Shown: positions 6,280 to 14,021 of the stretch, in pieces
Layout of the letters: the number at the start of each line of letters is the position of its first letter
Numbering within the stretch: position 1 is the stretch's first letter
NCBI GenBank assembly: GCA_964353255.1
Contig: CAYGVJ010000136.1
Location: 1-14,021 of the forward strand
Direction of reading: 5' to 3'
Length of the DNA stretch: 14,021 bases
Origin: VFZS01 sp964353255
GTDB taxonomy: Bacteria > Acidobacteriota > Terriglobia > Bryobacterales > Bryobacteraceae
Notes under the pieces: generated by a model
Seen by the model: only the letters and a program-made list of their open reading frames with translations
The model's database searches: none
What the model was told of the DNA's origin: nothing
Made by a program: the position numbers and the translations under genes

Positions 6280-7620
6280 CTATTCCAGGAACCTCTCCAG
6301 GGCCCGCTCGACGCGCATCGCGCGCGAGCCCTTGAACAAAACGGCGTCCCCCGGTTCGAGCAGGCCGCGCACGTGCGCGCCGGCCTCGGCCGGGTCCTCG
6401 AAGAAAAACACAGCGCTCTCCGGCAAGCCGGCGCCAACGGCCTCCTCGGCGGCGTAGCGGGCCGCGCCGCGGATCGCCACCAGGAGGTCGATGCCGCGCT
6501 CGGTCACCTCGCGCCCGAGCCGCCGGTGCAGCGTCTCGGACCAGCGTCCCAGCTCGAGCATCTCGCCCAGCACGGCGCAGCGCCGGCGCGCTGGCGTGGC
6601 CCGGAGCAGGTCGAGCATGGCGCGGGCCGCCTCCGGGTTGGAGTTGTAGCAATCGTCCAGAACCGTGATGCCGGCGTGAAGGAAGCGCCGGCCGCGCATG
6701 TTGCCGGGCTCGAGCGACCGCACCACCTCCGGCAGCCGCTCCAGGGCGACGCCGAAGACGCGCGCCACGGCCAGGCCGGCCAGGGTGTTCAGCAGCCCGT
6801 GCCGGCCCGGCAGCCGGGTCTCGAACTCAACTCCACCGACGCGGAAGCGGGCGCCCTGCTCAGTGAACTCCACGCGCTCGGCGCGCACTTGGGCGGCATC
6901 CGACAGGCCAAAAGTGACGGCGGGACCGGGGTGCGCCTCACGGAAAGCCGCCACCTGCGGGTCGTCGGCGTTCAGCACGGCGGTTCCATCCGCCGGCAGC
7001 GCCTCAATCAGCTCGCGCTTGGCCGCGGCCACCGCTTCGAAACTCTCGAAGAACTCCGCGTGGGCGTGGCCGACGTTGGTGACTACGCCGACGTCGGGCC
7101 GCGCGATCCCGGCCAAACGGCGGATCTCGCCGGGATGGTTCATGCCCATCTCCAGCACGGCCACTCGCGCCTCGGTGGCCAGGCGCAGGATGGTGAGCGG
7201 CACGCCGACATGGTTGTTCAGGCTGCCTTCGCTCTTGCCGACCGGCATCTCGACCGAGAGCAGCCCGGCGATCACGTCCTTGGTGGTGGTCTTGCCCGCG
7301 CTGCCGGTGACGGCCACCACGCGCCCGCCCCAAGCGAGGCGCGCCCAGCGAGCCAGGGCCTGCAAGGCCTCCAGCGTGTCGCCCACCGGCAGCACGAGGC
7401 CCTGCGAATCGACCGCCCGGTCCACCACCGCGGCCACAGCGCCCTTTCGGAAAAGCTCCTCGAGGAAGTCGTGCCCGTCGTGGTTGGGCCCGCGCAGGGC
7501 GAAGAACAGCTCACCCGCCTGGAGGGTGCGCGAATCCACGCTCCAGCCGGCCACCGGCGCCGCCGGAAGCGTACGCGGCGTACCGATCACCCGCGCCACC
7601 TGGTTGAGGTTGAAAGTCAT
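6280..7620 (-). CDS. murF: UDP-N-acetylmuramoyl-tripeptide--D-alanyl-D-alanine ligase MurF
   Basis: MurF adds D-Ala-D-Ala to UDP-MurNAc-tripeptide, completing the cytoplasmic pentapeptide precursor. The ATG at 7620 overlaps the murE stop as ATGA and gives 446 residues, the family's usual length. The N-terminal domain has the substrate-binding pattern GWSVDSRTLQAGELFFAL (25-42). The ATP loop is VTGSAGKTTTKD (104-115, Lys110), followed by EGSLNNHVGVP, EMGMNHPGEI and TNVGHAHAEFF. The C-terminal domain carries LDDCYNSNPEA, a typical MurF signature, then LGEMLELG and a GDAVLFKGSRAMR end. A 52-codon longer start inside murE adds an Arg-rich stretch with no MurF character and was rejected. No good Shine-Dalgarno sequence precedes the ATG, consistent with coupling. 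Confidence 0.97.
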   Translation of the reverse strand: MTFNLNQVARVIGTPRTLPAAPVAGWSVDSRTLQAGELFFALRGPNHDGHDFLEELFRKGAVAAVVDRAVDSQGLVLPVGDTLEALQALARWARLAWGGRVVAVTGSAGKTTTKDVIAGLLSVEMPVGKSEGSLNNHVGVPLTILRLATEARVAVLEMGMNHPGEIRRLAGIARPDVGVVTNVGHAHAEFFESFEAVAAAKRELIEALPADGTAVLNADDPQVAAFREAHPGPAVTFGLSDAAQVRAERVEFTEQGARFRVGGVEFETRLPGRHGLLNTLAGLAVARVFGVALERLPEVVRSLEPGNMRGRRFLHAGITVLDDCYNSNPEAARAMLDLLRATPARRRCAVLGEMLELGRWSETLHRRLGREVTERGIDLLVAIRGAARYAAEEAVGAGLPESAVFFFEDPAEAGAHVRGLLEPGDAVLFKGSRAMRVERALERFLE

Positions 7621-9104
7621 GCGCGTTGCCGTCTGTGGCCGAATCCCCGGAGAACCTTCCGCGCCACCGCGCGATCGTCGAAGGGGATGGTCCGATCCGC
7701 GAAAACCTGGTACGTTTCGTGCCCCTTGCCCGCTAGGATCACTATATCGCCGGGAGCGGCCTCGGCGATGGCGCAACGGATGGCGGCCTCGCGGTTGGGC
7801 TCGACCACGTGGGGGATATCGCGCCGGCGGAGGCCCACCAGCGCGTCGTTGATAATGGCCAGCGGATCCTCCGAGCGGGGATTGTCGGAGGTCAGCACCG
7901 CGAAGTCGCTCCCTTCGGCCACCGCTTCACCCATCAGAGGACGCTTGGAGCGGTCGCGGTCTCCGCCACAGCCGAACAGGGTGATCACCCGCTTGGGATT
8001 CAGCTCGCGCGCCACGCGGATGACGTTGCGCAGGGCATCGTCGGTGTGGGCGTAGTCCACCACCACCAGGAACGGCTGCCCTTCCTCGACCTTCTCAAAG
8101 CGCCCCGGAACCACCCGGCACTCGCCGATGCCGCGAGCAATGGCGTCCGGCGGGATGCCGCAGCATAGCGCCGCGGTCCAGGCTGCCAGGATGTTATAGA
8201 CGTTCACCCTTCCGGGCAGCGCCGAAACTACCGGGACGCGCTGCCCCTCCCGGCAGACCTCGAAGCGCAACCCTTCAAAACCCGCCGAGATGTTCTCGGC
8301 CCGCACCCTGGCTTCGGCGGCCAACCCGTAGGAGAGGGTTTCAGCGGTACCGCCAGCCAGCAGCCGGCGGCCCCAGGGGTCGTCGTAGTTGATGGCGGCG
8401 AAGCGCGGCGGCCGGGCGCCCGCGCCCTCGAACAACCGGCGCTTGGCCGCGAAGTAATCCTCTATGCCGGCGTGGAAGTTCAGGTGATCGCGCGTCAGGT
8501 TCGTAAAGACCGCCGTGTGAAACTCGATACCCCAGACGCGGCCCAGGGCCAGCCCGTGCGAGGAAACCTCCATGCTGGCGTGGGTGCCGCCGGCCTGTTC
8601 GAGTTCGGCCAAGAGGCGGAACAGGTCCAGGGACTCCGGCGTGGTGTTGACGGCTGGAAGCGCTCGGCTCGCCAGCCGGTATTCGACCGTGCCGACCAGC
8701 GCGGTCACGAGGCCTGCGGCGCGAAACGCCGCGTCGAGCAGATACGCCGTGGTGGTCTTGCCATTGGTGCCCGTAATTCCGACCAGCGTCAGGCGCTCGT
8801 CCGGCCGACGGTAGAAACTGCGCGCGGCCACCGCCAGGGCCTGCCTGCCGTGCTCAACCTCAACCCAGCGATCCTTCAGGGCCTCCGGCGCGGGAGACGC
8901 GCTGACGACGGCGGTGGCGCCCCGCGCCAGGGCTTCCGCCGCGAAGACGCGGCCGTCGGCCTTCTGGCCCGGGAAGGCGAAGAAGAGAAAGTCCTGGCCG
9001 GCCTGGCGGGAGTCGGAGGCCAGGCCCCGAACCGGCGCCCGCGCCAACGAGTCCGCCAGCGGGCTCTTCAGCCGCGCACCCCGAAGCGTCTCCTCGACGG
9101 TCAT
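7617..9104 (-). CDS. murE: UDP-N-acetylmuramoyl-L-alanyl-D-glutamate--2,6-diaminopimelate ligase MurE
   Basis: MurE adds the third amino acid to the peptide stem. The 495 residues match the family. Marks: SDSRQ (30-34) for substrate binding, ATP loop GITGTNGKTTTAYLL (109-123, Lys116), NTTPES (153-158), MEVSSHGLALGRV (178-190), TNLTRDHLNFH (201-211), the probable carbamoylated Lys221 in YFAAKRRLF, VDYAHTDDALRN (349-360), LFGCGGDRDRSKRPLM (376-391), the specificity motif DNPR (407-410), and GKGHETYQ (459-466). DNPR with Arg410 points to meso-diaminopimelate rather than lysine, hence an A1gamma-type wall. The ATG at 9104 lies four bases after the ftsI stop; the nearest purine-rich site (GGAG) is about 13 bases away and is weak. 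Confidence 0.98.
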   Translation of the reverse strand: MTVEETLRGARLKSPLADSLARAPVRGLASDSRQAGQDFLFFAFPGQKADGRVFAAEALARGATAVVSASPAPEALKDRWVEVEHGRQALAVAARSFYRRPDERLTLVGITGTNGKTTTAYLLDAAFRAAGLVTALVGTVEYRLASRALPAVNTTPESLDLFRLLAELEQAGGTHASMEVSSHGLALGRVWGIEFHTAVFTNLTRDHLNFHAGIEDYFAAKRRLFEGAGARPPRFAAINYDDPWGRRLLAGGTAETLSYGLAAEARVRAENISAGFEGLRFEVCREGQRVPVVSALPGRVNVYNILAAWTAALCCGIPPDAIARGIGECRVVPGRFEKVEEGQPFLVVVDYAHTDDALRNVIRVARELNPKRVITLFGCGGDRDRSKRPLMGEAVAEGSDFAVLTSDNPRSEDPLAIINDALVGLRRRDIPHVVEPNREAAIRCAIAEAAPGDIVILAGKGHETYQVFADRTIPFDDRAVARKVLRGFGHRRQRA

Positions 9105-9108
9105 AGAT

Positions 9109-11187
9109 TCAGCGGAACTCCACCCGCACGCGCTGGCCGGGGGCCAGGGGGCTGCCGCCAGGCGGCATCTGGGCGCGGGCGATGCCGGAGCCCAGGACGT
9201 CCACGGGAACGCCCCGGGCCAGCGCTTCCTCCAGCACCGAGCGCAGGCTCTTGCCCGCGAAACTGGGCACCTGTGGCTCCGATCCGGTAGCCCGCGGAGT
9301 GACCGGGGCCGCGGGCAGAACCGGCGGGGGGAACAGCGGCGGCGCAGCCGCCAGCTTCACCGGTTCGGGGGCCGCGGGCAGATCCGCGGGCGGCGTGCTC
9401 AACTCGGCAATCGCCAAGTCGTCCGCCATGACTGGCTCGCGCTCCACGTCGCCCGGCGTCTCCGGCAAATCCTTGGGCACATCCAGCAGCAACAGGGCCT
9501 CGGTCGCGACCTGGCGGAACACCGGCGCCGCAACCACGCCGCCAAACTCCCCCACGCTATTCAGGGTGACCGCCACCACCACCGCGGGGTTGGTAACGGG
9601 CGCGAATCCCACGTAGGAGGAGTTGTAACGGCTGGTGTGCCGGCCGAGGCGCGGGTCGTAGATTTGGCCCGTGCCGGTCTTGCCGCCGGAGGTGTAGCCG
9701 TCCAGCCTGGCTCTCTTGCCGGTGCCCCGCAGCACCACCCCCTCCATCATCTGGCGCATCATGATGGCGGTCTCCGGCTTCAGCACCCGTTGCGGGGGCT
9801 CGGCGGGTTCGGCAACCGGCTTCGAGCCCGGCTTCTGGCGGCGCAGCACCAGGCGCGGCCGGACCAGGAAACCGCCGTTGGCGATGACGGCGCAAGCCCG
9901 CGCCAGTTGCAGAGTGGTGGCGCTGATCTCGTGCCCCATGGCCACGGACGCTATCGACGTCCTGCTCCAGAGCTTGAGGTCGCGCACCGTGCCCGGCGAT
10001 TCTGCCGGCAGCGGGAGACCGGCCCGCTTGCCGAACCCCATCCGGCGCACGTACTCCAGCAGCAGCCTGTCACCGAGCTTCAGCCCGGTCTGGATGGCGC
10101 CGATGTTGCTGGAAAAAACCAGGACGTCGGTCAGCGGCAAGACGCCGTAGCCCTGATGGGCCTCATGAATGACCCGGCCGAACAGGTTCAGCCGGCCGTT
10201 GCCGCACTGAATGCGGCTGTCGGGGCGCAGCTCGGTCGCGTCCAACGCCGCGGCCACGGTGACGATCTTGAACACCGAGCCGGGCTCGAAGGGCACCGAG
10301 AAAGCGTGGTTGAAGCGAAGGTGGCCCGGCTCGCCCGGCTCTGGAAGGAGGTTGGGATCGAAACTGGGGTAACTGGCCATCGCCAGCACTTCTCCAGTGC
10401 CCGGCCTCAAGACCACCACGCTGCCGGTGTCGGCGTGGTGAGCCTCGGCGGCCGCTCGCAACTCCCGCTCGGCGACGAACTGAATGCCGGCGTCCAGAGT
10501 TACGGTGAGACTGGTTCCGTGCTCAACCGGGCGGATGACGCGCGACCGGATGGCCCGCTCCTGGACGTCCTGGAGCACCTCGACCAGGCCCGGACGGCCG
10601 GCCAGTTCCCGGTCCAGGGCCTGCTCGAGGCCCAGGTTGCCTTTCCCGTCGAAGTCCACCGTGCCGATGGCGTGAGGCGCCAAGGCGCCGTTGGGGTAGT
10701 GACGCTCCGATTCCTGCGCGAAACGGACCCACTTCAGGTTGAGACTGCGGAGGCGCTCGGATTCCGACGAGTCGATCTTGCGCTTCACCCACAGAAAGCC
10801 GCGCCGGCTTTCGCGCGGCCGGTGGCAACCCGGGCAGCGCATGGGCGTCTGGATCCGCGCCAGGAACTGGTCGCGATCCAGGCTGAGGACTCCCGACAGC
10901 AGGTCGGCGGCCACGCCGTCGTCGGGCAACTGACGCGGGCTGACGTAAACCGAATCCGCCAGCAGGCTCTTGGCTAGCAGGCGGCCCAGGCGGTCGAACA
11001 AGGCGCCGCGAAGGGCCGGCACCTCCGTGATCTCGCTCTGCTGCCGGCGCGCCTCCCGCAGCAGGGTCTCATGGCAGGCCACCTGGAGATAGACCAGGCG
11101 CCAGAAGATGAGGAAGGCCCAGACGAAGGCCGCCCCGGCCAGCATGAACAACCGAGTTGTAGTCTTGGGGTTGGACCGCACATCCAC
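9109..11187 (-). CDS. ftsI: Class B penicillin-binding protein FtsI (septal transpeptidase) with C-terminal PASTA domain
   Basis: FtsI cross-links septal peptidoglycan in the periplasm as partner of FtsW. The 692 residues have a short cytoplasmic N-terminus, one membrane anchor (about 12-35), a PBP dimer domain (about 50-220) and a transpeptidase domain. The active-site motifs are SVFK (304-307, Ser304 nucleophile), SSN (359-361) and KTG (503-505, in GGKTGTG). A Pro/Ala/Glu-rich linker (about 575-638) leads to one PASTA domain (VPSFAGKSL at 640-648 to the end), a module that may bind peptidoglycan. The start is GTG at 11187, with GGAGG (11199-11195) seven bases upstream; a second in-frame GTG lies two codons later. 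It sits 26 bases after ftsL, the largest gap in the operon. An insert in the dimer domain holds Cys118-Pro-Gly-Cys121-His122. The PASTA domain recalls Spo-type PBPs, but operon context supports FtsI. Confidence 0.96.
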   Translation of the reverse strand: MDVRSNPKTTTRLFMLAGAAFVWAFLIFWRLVYLQVACHETLLREARRQQSEITEVPALRGALFDRLGRLLAKSLLADSVYVSPRQLPDDGVAADLLSGVLSLDRDQFLARIQTPMRCPGCHRPRESRRGFLWVKRKIDSSESERLRSLNLKWVRFAQESERHYPNGALAPHAIGTVDFDGKGNLGLEQALDRELAGRPGLVEVLQDVQERAIRSRVIRPVEHGTSLTVTLDAGIQFVAERELRAAAEAHHADTGSVVVLRPGTGEVLAMASYPSFDPNLLPEPGEPGHLRFNHAFSVPFEPGSVFKIVTVAAALDATELRPDSRIQCGNGRLNLFGRVIHEAHQGYGVLPLTDVLVFSSNIGAIQTGLKLGDRLLLEYVRRMGFGKRAGLPLPAESPGTVRDLKLWSRTSIASVAMGHEISATTLQLARACAVIANGGFLVRPRLVLRRQKPGSKPVAEPAEPPQRVLKPETAIMMRQMMEGVVLRGTGKRARLDGYTSGGKTGTGQIYDPRLGRHTSRYNSSYVGFAPVTNPAVVVAVTLNSVGEFGGVVAAPVFRQVATEALLLLDVPKDLPETPGDVEREPVMADDLAIAELSTPPADLPAAPEPVKLAAAPPLFPPPVLPAAPVTPRATGSEPQVPSFAGKSLRSVLEEALARGVPVDVLGSGIARAQMPPGGSPLAPGQRVRVEFR

Positions 11188-11213
11188 GTCCCGCCCTCCA
11201 GTCTGTCGCGGCG

Positions 11214-11705
11214 CTACTTGGTGGGGACGTTGTGAGCGAGCGAGCCGTCCGCCTTCGGGTTCGCGACCACGATCTGGCTGGGCGCCGGGTCGTAGAGTTG
11301 CATCTCACGAGCCAGCTCCTCGAGCCTCTGGGGGCTCAGCAGGGCGGCTTCCTCGACCTCCAGCGCCTCCTTGTCCCTGAGCAACTGGACGTGCTGCCGC
11401 TCCAGCTCCTGAACCTCGTAGCCGGTGATCGTGCCCAGCAGGTTGGGCAGCGAGACGATCATCAGCACAATCGCCCCGATCGAGGAGACCACTATCGTCT
11501 GCCAGCACCGGCGCCGCGCGCCGGCGTTCGGCCGCCGCACCACCCGGCTGTTATCGATCTTTTTCGCGTGCAGGTAAACGTCTTCGAACGGGAGCGGACG
11601 CAACCGGTCTTCCTCCACCGCCTCGTCCCAACCCGCCGGCGCCAGACTCTCCACCGGGAGAGCGCCGAACCCGGTCCTCTCAAGCAGCGCTGCCTGTGTT
11701 GCCAT
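11214..11705 (-). CDS. ftsL: Cell division protein FtsL-like, single membrane segment with coiled coil
   Basis: FtsL is a small bitopic scaffold of the divisome that with FtsB/FtsQ activates FtsWI. The sequence of 163 residues has an acidic cytoplasmic N-terminus (about 1-68) ending in basic residues RRPNAGARRR, one hydrophobic segment (about 70-92), then a charged heptad-like helix (about 97-136) and a short tail. Sequence identity in this family is low; the call rests on architecture and on the position between rsmH and ftsI. The N-terminal cytoplasmic part is longer than in Escherichia coli FtsL. The ATG at 11705 has AGGGGA about five bases upstream and lies 12 bases after the rsmH stop. 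Confidence 0.85.
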   Translation of the reverse strand: MATQAALLERTGFGALPVESLAPAGWDEAVEEDRLRPLPFEDVYLHAKKIDNSRVVRRPNAGARRRCWQTIVVSSIGAIVLMIVSLPNLLGTITGYEVQELERQHVQLLRDKEALEVEEAALLSPQRLEELAREMQLYDPAPSQIVVANPKADGSLAHNVPTK

Positions 11706-11717
11706 GCTCTTCCCCTG

Positions 11718-12578
11718 CTACTTCATCTCCAGCGCCCGGAGCTGCGCGCTACGGGACGCGGGATTGCTGCGAACCTCTTCGGCGGACGGCGCGACCACGT
11801 GCTTGGTCACCAGCCTCGCCCGCCCCTGCCTTACCAAGCTTCTGAACGATTCCTTGACCAGCCTCGACTCCAAAGAATGAAACGCTATGATGACGATGCA
11901 GCCGCCGCCGGCCACCAGCTCGGGGGCTGACTCCAGCAGCGCACTCAACTCCTGGTCTTCCTGGTTCACCCAGCGGCGCAGGGCCATAAAGGTCTGGGTG
12001 GCCGGATGCAACCGGGTGGTCCGGGGCGCGGCCCTCGCCACCACGCTTGCCAGGTGGAGCGTGGTGCGGATGGGCCGCGCCGCCATGATGCTCGAAGCTA
12101 TCTTCTTGGCCCTCCTGACTTCGCCGAAACGAAAGAGTGAGTCGGCGATCTCCTTTTCGCTTCTGGTGTTGATCAAATCGCCCGCGGTCAAGCCCGTGGT
12201 GCGATCGAAACGCATGTCGAGCGGAGAATCCGCCGACAGGCTCAGGCCACGCTCCGGACTGAGCAATTGGGCGCGACTGGCGCCCAGGTCGGCCAAAAGG
12301 CCGTGCGCTTTCTGGATGCCCAGCTCCGCCAGCGTGGTTCGCAATTCCGAGAAAGCCGCTTTCCGAAACCAAATCCGGTCCGCCCAGGCGGCGGTATTCT
12401 GTCGCGCGATCTCCAGAAACTCCCCGTCGCGATCGGTGGCGATCACCAGCCCGGTGGTGAGGCGCTGGGCGATGGCCGCGGTATGCCCGCCCAGCCCGGC
12501 GCTGACATCCAGGTAGATGCCGTCGGGCCGCACCGCCAGATGCTCCAGAACTTCCCGCACCAGAACTGGAACGTGCAT
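11718..12578 (-). CDS. rsmH: 16S rRNA (cytosine(1402)-N(4))-methyltransferase RsmH (MraW)
   Basis: RsmH methylates N4 of C1402 in 16S rRNA using S-adenosylmethionine; it is a standard second gene of dcw clusters. The 286 residues start HVPVLVREVLEHL. The SAM loop is DVSAGLGGHT (24-33), followed by ATDRDGEFL and GLLADLGASRAQL, SPLDMRFD, the helical insert with RPIRTTLHLASVV, QTFMALRRWVN, IAFHSLESRLVK and the end NPASRSAQLRALE. All blocks are in family order. Several are slightly off: DATAGxGGH is usual for the SAM loop, and DLGVSS is usual where this protein has DLGASR. Length is a little short of the common 300-315. The ATG at 12578 lies six bases after the mraZ stop. Confidence 0.96.
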   Translation of the reverse strand: MHVPVLVREVLEHLAVRPDGIYLDVSAGLGGHTAAIAQRLTTGLVIATDRDGEFLEIARQNTAAWADRIWFRKAAFSELRTTLAELGIQKAHGLLADLGASRAQLLSPERGLSLSADSPLDMRFDRTTGLTAGDLINTRSEKEIADSLFRFGEVRRAKKIASSIMAARPIRTTLHLASVVARAAPRTTRLHPATQTFMALRRWVNQEDQELSALLESAPELVAGGGCIVIIAFHSLESRLVKESFRSLVRQGRARLVTKHVVAPSAEEVRSNPASRSAQLRALEMK

Positions 12579-12584
12579 GCACGG

Positions 12585-13070
12585 CTATTTCAACCCCATC
12601 TTGCGCAGCACTCTCAGTTTTTCCTTGAGGTTTACCGAGGCGCGCTGCATGCGCTCCTGATAAACAGCCTCGCTGTAGACCTCCACGGCGCCCTTATAAA
12701 AGCCCACCCACACGGGCTGGTTCTCGATGTCCAGCTTCCGGCGGAGCTGCGGCGGGATGAGAATCCGGCCGTCCTTGTCCAGCGGGGAGGTGGCGCCATA
12801 GACCTTGGCGGCGAAGGCCACGTCCTCAACCGTATCCGGATCCTCCTGGCAGTCCTCGAAAAAGCTTGCATTCAGGCGCCAAGTGGACATAGGATAGATG
12901 CGTACGACCCGTTCATCCAGTGTGGTGACGAAGAACTGCTGCTCATCGAAGGCGCCCAGGAAGCTCTCGAAGTCGCGGGGCAGTTTCAGTCGGCCCTTGT
13001 CGTCTACACGCGAATGGTAGATGGCCTGAGGGGGCTCGGGAAGGACGAGTTGGGGCGGGCTGTCTGGCAC
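12585..13070 (-). CDS. mraZ: Division/cell wall cluster transcriptional regulator MraZ
   Basis: MraZ is a DNA-binding protein with two AbrB/SpoVT-like half domains that forms rings and, where studied, regulates the dcw promoter. The 161 residues show the two repeats clearly: DDKGRLKLP (23-31) and LDKDGRILIPPQLR (97-110), each followed by a helix and hydrophobic strands, and a basic C-terminal helix. The start is GTG at 13070, with AGGTGG (13083-13078) seven bases upstream. It is the first gene of the operon, next to a divergent promoter region. The N-terminal extension of about 15 residues before IYHSRVDDKGR is rich in Pro and is not part of the conserved fold. Confidence 0.95.
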   Translation of the reverse strand: MPDSPPQLVLPEPPQAIYHSRVDDKGRLKLPRDFESFLGAFDEQQFFVTTLDERVVRIYPMSTWRLNASFFEDCQEDPDTVEDVAFAAKVYGATSPLDKDGRILIPPQLRRKLDIENQPVWVGFYKGAVEVYSEAVYQERMQRASVNLKEKLRVLRKMGLK

Positions 13071-13357
13071 TTATGCGCCACCTATCGGCCAGATTTTGAC
13101 ATATCCTTAGCCCTCTTGCAAGCTTTTTCCGCACCGGACGCACTCCGAGCTTCATTTTACGGCGAAGAGCAGGCGAAGCCCGCAGCTTCGGCTTTCCGGG
13201 AGGAGCCCCGGGCGCCGAATTTGGCTCCGCACCGACCAGACTACCTCCGGGTGCGCTACCGAGCCCCACAACGCAGTTGCACCAGCCGCCCGCGCAGTGC
13301 ACACTATACTTTTCCGCTATTGTGCGGCAGCATCAGATCATCAGTGAGAGGTGGATA
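13071..13357. promoter_or_regulatory. Divergent intergenic region between mraZ and rhaA
   Basis: The 287 bases carry no convincing gene; open frames through it are low-complexity shadows. On the mraZ side are the ribosome site and a candidate promoter (separate entry). On the rhaA side TATACT (13305-13310) is a good -10-like hexamer, but TTGCAC, the nearest -35-like match, is 22 bases away and so poorly placed. A perfect TTGACA on the plus strand at 13096-13101 has no matching -10. A short inverted repeat, CGAAGC-5-GCTTCG, lies at 13174-13190, and GGAGCC/GGCTCC arms follow about 15-35 bases later. Either could be an operator or just GC-rich structure. No repeated TGGG-type MraZ box was found. 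Confidence 0.6.
13093..13121 (-). promoter_or_regulatory. Candidate promoter of the mraZ-murC operon
   Basis: On the minus strand TTGCAA (13121-13116, 4 of 6 to the -35 consensus) is followed by a 17-base spacer and CAAAAT (13098-13093, 4 of 6 to the -10). A start near 13086 would give a leader of about 16 bases that just includes the AGGTGG ribosome site of mraZ. The area 13091-13135 is AT-richer than its surroundings. Both hexamers are weak. Confidence 0.3.
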
Positions 13358-14021
13358 ATGCCTGACCAAGATCATCACATCGAACAAGCCTACGCTCTGG
13401 CCCAGGAGCGCTACGCACGACTCGGCGTCAACACCGAGACCGCCCTCGACCGGCTGGCCGCCGTTGCCATCTCGCTGCACTGCTGGCAGGGCGATGACGT
13501 TGGCGGCTTCGAGTCGGCGGCAGAGGAACTCGGCGGCGGGCTGGCCGTCACCGGCCACTACCCCGGCAAGGCTCGCACACCAGAGGAGCTTCGGGCCGAC
13601 CTGGACATGGCGCTCTCGCTGGTCCCGGGCAAGCACCGGCTGAACCTGCACGCCATGTACGCCGAGACCGGCGGCCGGCGGGTTGAGCGGAACGAGCTCC
13701 GTCCGGAACACTTCCGGCGCTGGATCGACTGGGCCAGGGGCCAAGGCATGGGGATGGACTTCAACCCCAGCTACTTCTCCCACCCCAAGGCCGCCGACGG
13801 CTTTACGCTGGCGCATTCCGACCCCGGCATACGTCGCTTCTGGATCGAGCACGGGATCGCCTGCCGCCAGATCGGCGCGGCGATGGGCCGGGAGCTCGGC
13901 ACCCCCTGCGTCACCAACGTCTGGATCCCCGACGGACTCAAAGACCTCCCCGTTGACCGCAAGGGTCCGCGCCTGCGCCTGATCGAGTCGCTGGACGCCA
14001 TTTTCGCCGAACCCCTTGACC
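13358..14021 (+). CDS. rhaA: L-rhamnose isomerase RhaA, N-terminal half (runs off the window)
   Basis: RhaA converts L-rhamnose to L-rhamnulose, the first step of rhamnose breakdown in the cytoplasm. The 221 visible residues follow Escherichia coli RhaA closely from memory: HCWQGDDVGGFE (41-52), ATG-type VTGHYPGKARTPEELRADLD (from about 64), the RLNLHAMY block, FNPSYFSHPKAADGFTLAHSD, RRFWIEHG and TNVWIPDGLKDLPVDR. These cover the N-terminal half of a protein of about 420 residues; the main metal-binding residues lie beyond the window. The ATG at 13358 has GAGAGGTGG just upstream. It is transcribed away from the dcw operon and is functionally unrelated to it. Regulation by a rhamnose regulator cannot be judged, as none is in view. 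Confidence 0.95.
   Translation, partial: MPDQDHHIEQAYALAQERYARLGVNTETALDRLAAVAISLHCWQGDDVGGFESAAEELGGGLAVTGHYPGKARTPEELRADLDMALSLVPGKHRLNLHAMYAETGGRRVERNELRPEHFRRWIDWARGQGMGMDFNPSYFSHPKAADGFTLAHSDPGIRRFWIEHGIACRQIGAAMGRELGTPCVTNVWIPDGLKDLPVDRKGPRLRLIESLDAIFAEPLD

Noticed and set aside
6280..7776. Longer start for murF giving 498 residues
   Set aside because: The additional 52 residues are Arg-rich shadow of the murE 3' end; the ATG at 7620 fits family length and operon overlap.
5815..8055. Plus-strand open frame of about 746 codons opposite mraY, murF and murE
   Set aside because: Shadow frame of conserved genes, with high Gln/His/Arg content and no recognisable motif. The same applies to those at 2647-3834, 3725-5251 and 8914-10977.
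13071..13357. MraZ binding boxes (direct repeats of a TGGG-type element with regular spacing)
   Set aside because: Only isolated TGGGG or GGTGG words were seen, not the regularly spaced repeats described for MraZ operators.
1..14021. tRNA, rRNA, CRISPR array, insertion sequence or toxin-antitoxin genes
   Set aside because: None was recognised on either strand; apart from the mraZ-rhaA spacer the window is almost fully coding.

Overview
The window holds a compact division and cell-wall (dcw) operon on the minus strand. It reads right to left from about 13.07 kb to the left edge: mraZ, rsmH, ftsL, ftsI, murE, murF, mraY, murD, ftsW, murG, murC. A divergent, right-truncated L-rhamnose isomerase gene (rhaA) occupies the last 664 bases on the plus strand. 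The DNA is GC-rich (roughly 65-75% in the lines counted by hand). The cell is a Gram-negative-type bacterium with meso-diaminopimelate peptidoglycan (MurE has the DNPR motif). Gene order, a class B PBP with a C-terminal PASTA domain, a long cytoplasmic FtsL N-terminus and the wording of MurC and MurG suggest Acidobacteriota, perhaps near Bryobacterales/Solibacter. That placement is inference; no taxonomic marker is present.

Layout: 13358-14021 is rhaA (+). 13071-13357 is the divergent promoter region. 12585-13070 mraZ and 11718-12578 rsmH open the operon, then ftsL and ftsI of the divisome, then the cytoplasmic Mur ligases and lipid-linked steps (murE, murF, mraY, murD), then ftsW, murG and murC. 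Neighbours overlap by 4 bases (GTGA or ATGA junctions) or lie 1-26 bases apart, so one polycistronic message with translational coupling is expected. Clear Shine-Dalgarno sequences are seen mainly at mraZ, ftsL, ftsI and ftsW. Together the genes make UDP-MurNAc-pentapeptide (MurC, D, E, F), load it on undecaprenyl phosphate (MraY), add GlcNAc to give lipid II (MurG), and polymerise and cross-link it at the septum (FtsW, FtsI, with FtsL as scaffold).

Two places are not ordinary. First, murC is normal for about 357 residues and then, inside the shared short motif I-F-Q-P, changes in frame into something that is not MurC. The following 113 residues to the window edge resemble the C-terminal half of a phage DUF2800/Cas4-like PD-(D/E)XK nuclease (Cys-x2-Cys-x4-Cys and an ALDEAIRG-like tail), and GC falls from about 74% to about 59%. 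A chimeric assembly join, or a real recombination that broke murC, fits better than a functional fusion. Second, the 3' end of murG runs through a 97-base palindromic element (13-bp perfect outer stem, two inner hairpins). It adds a Pro/Gly/Ala/Glu-rich tail of about 60 residues and is followed by a consensus-like promoter that would start transcription almost at the murC start codon.

The rest is a conserved operon. No tRNA, rRNA, CRISPR array, transposase or toxin-antitoxin gene was seen.
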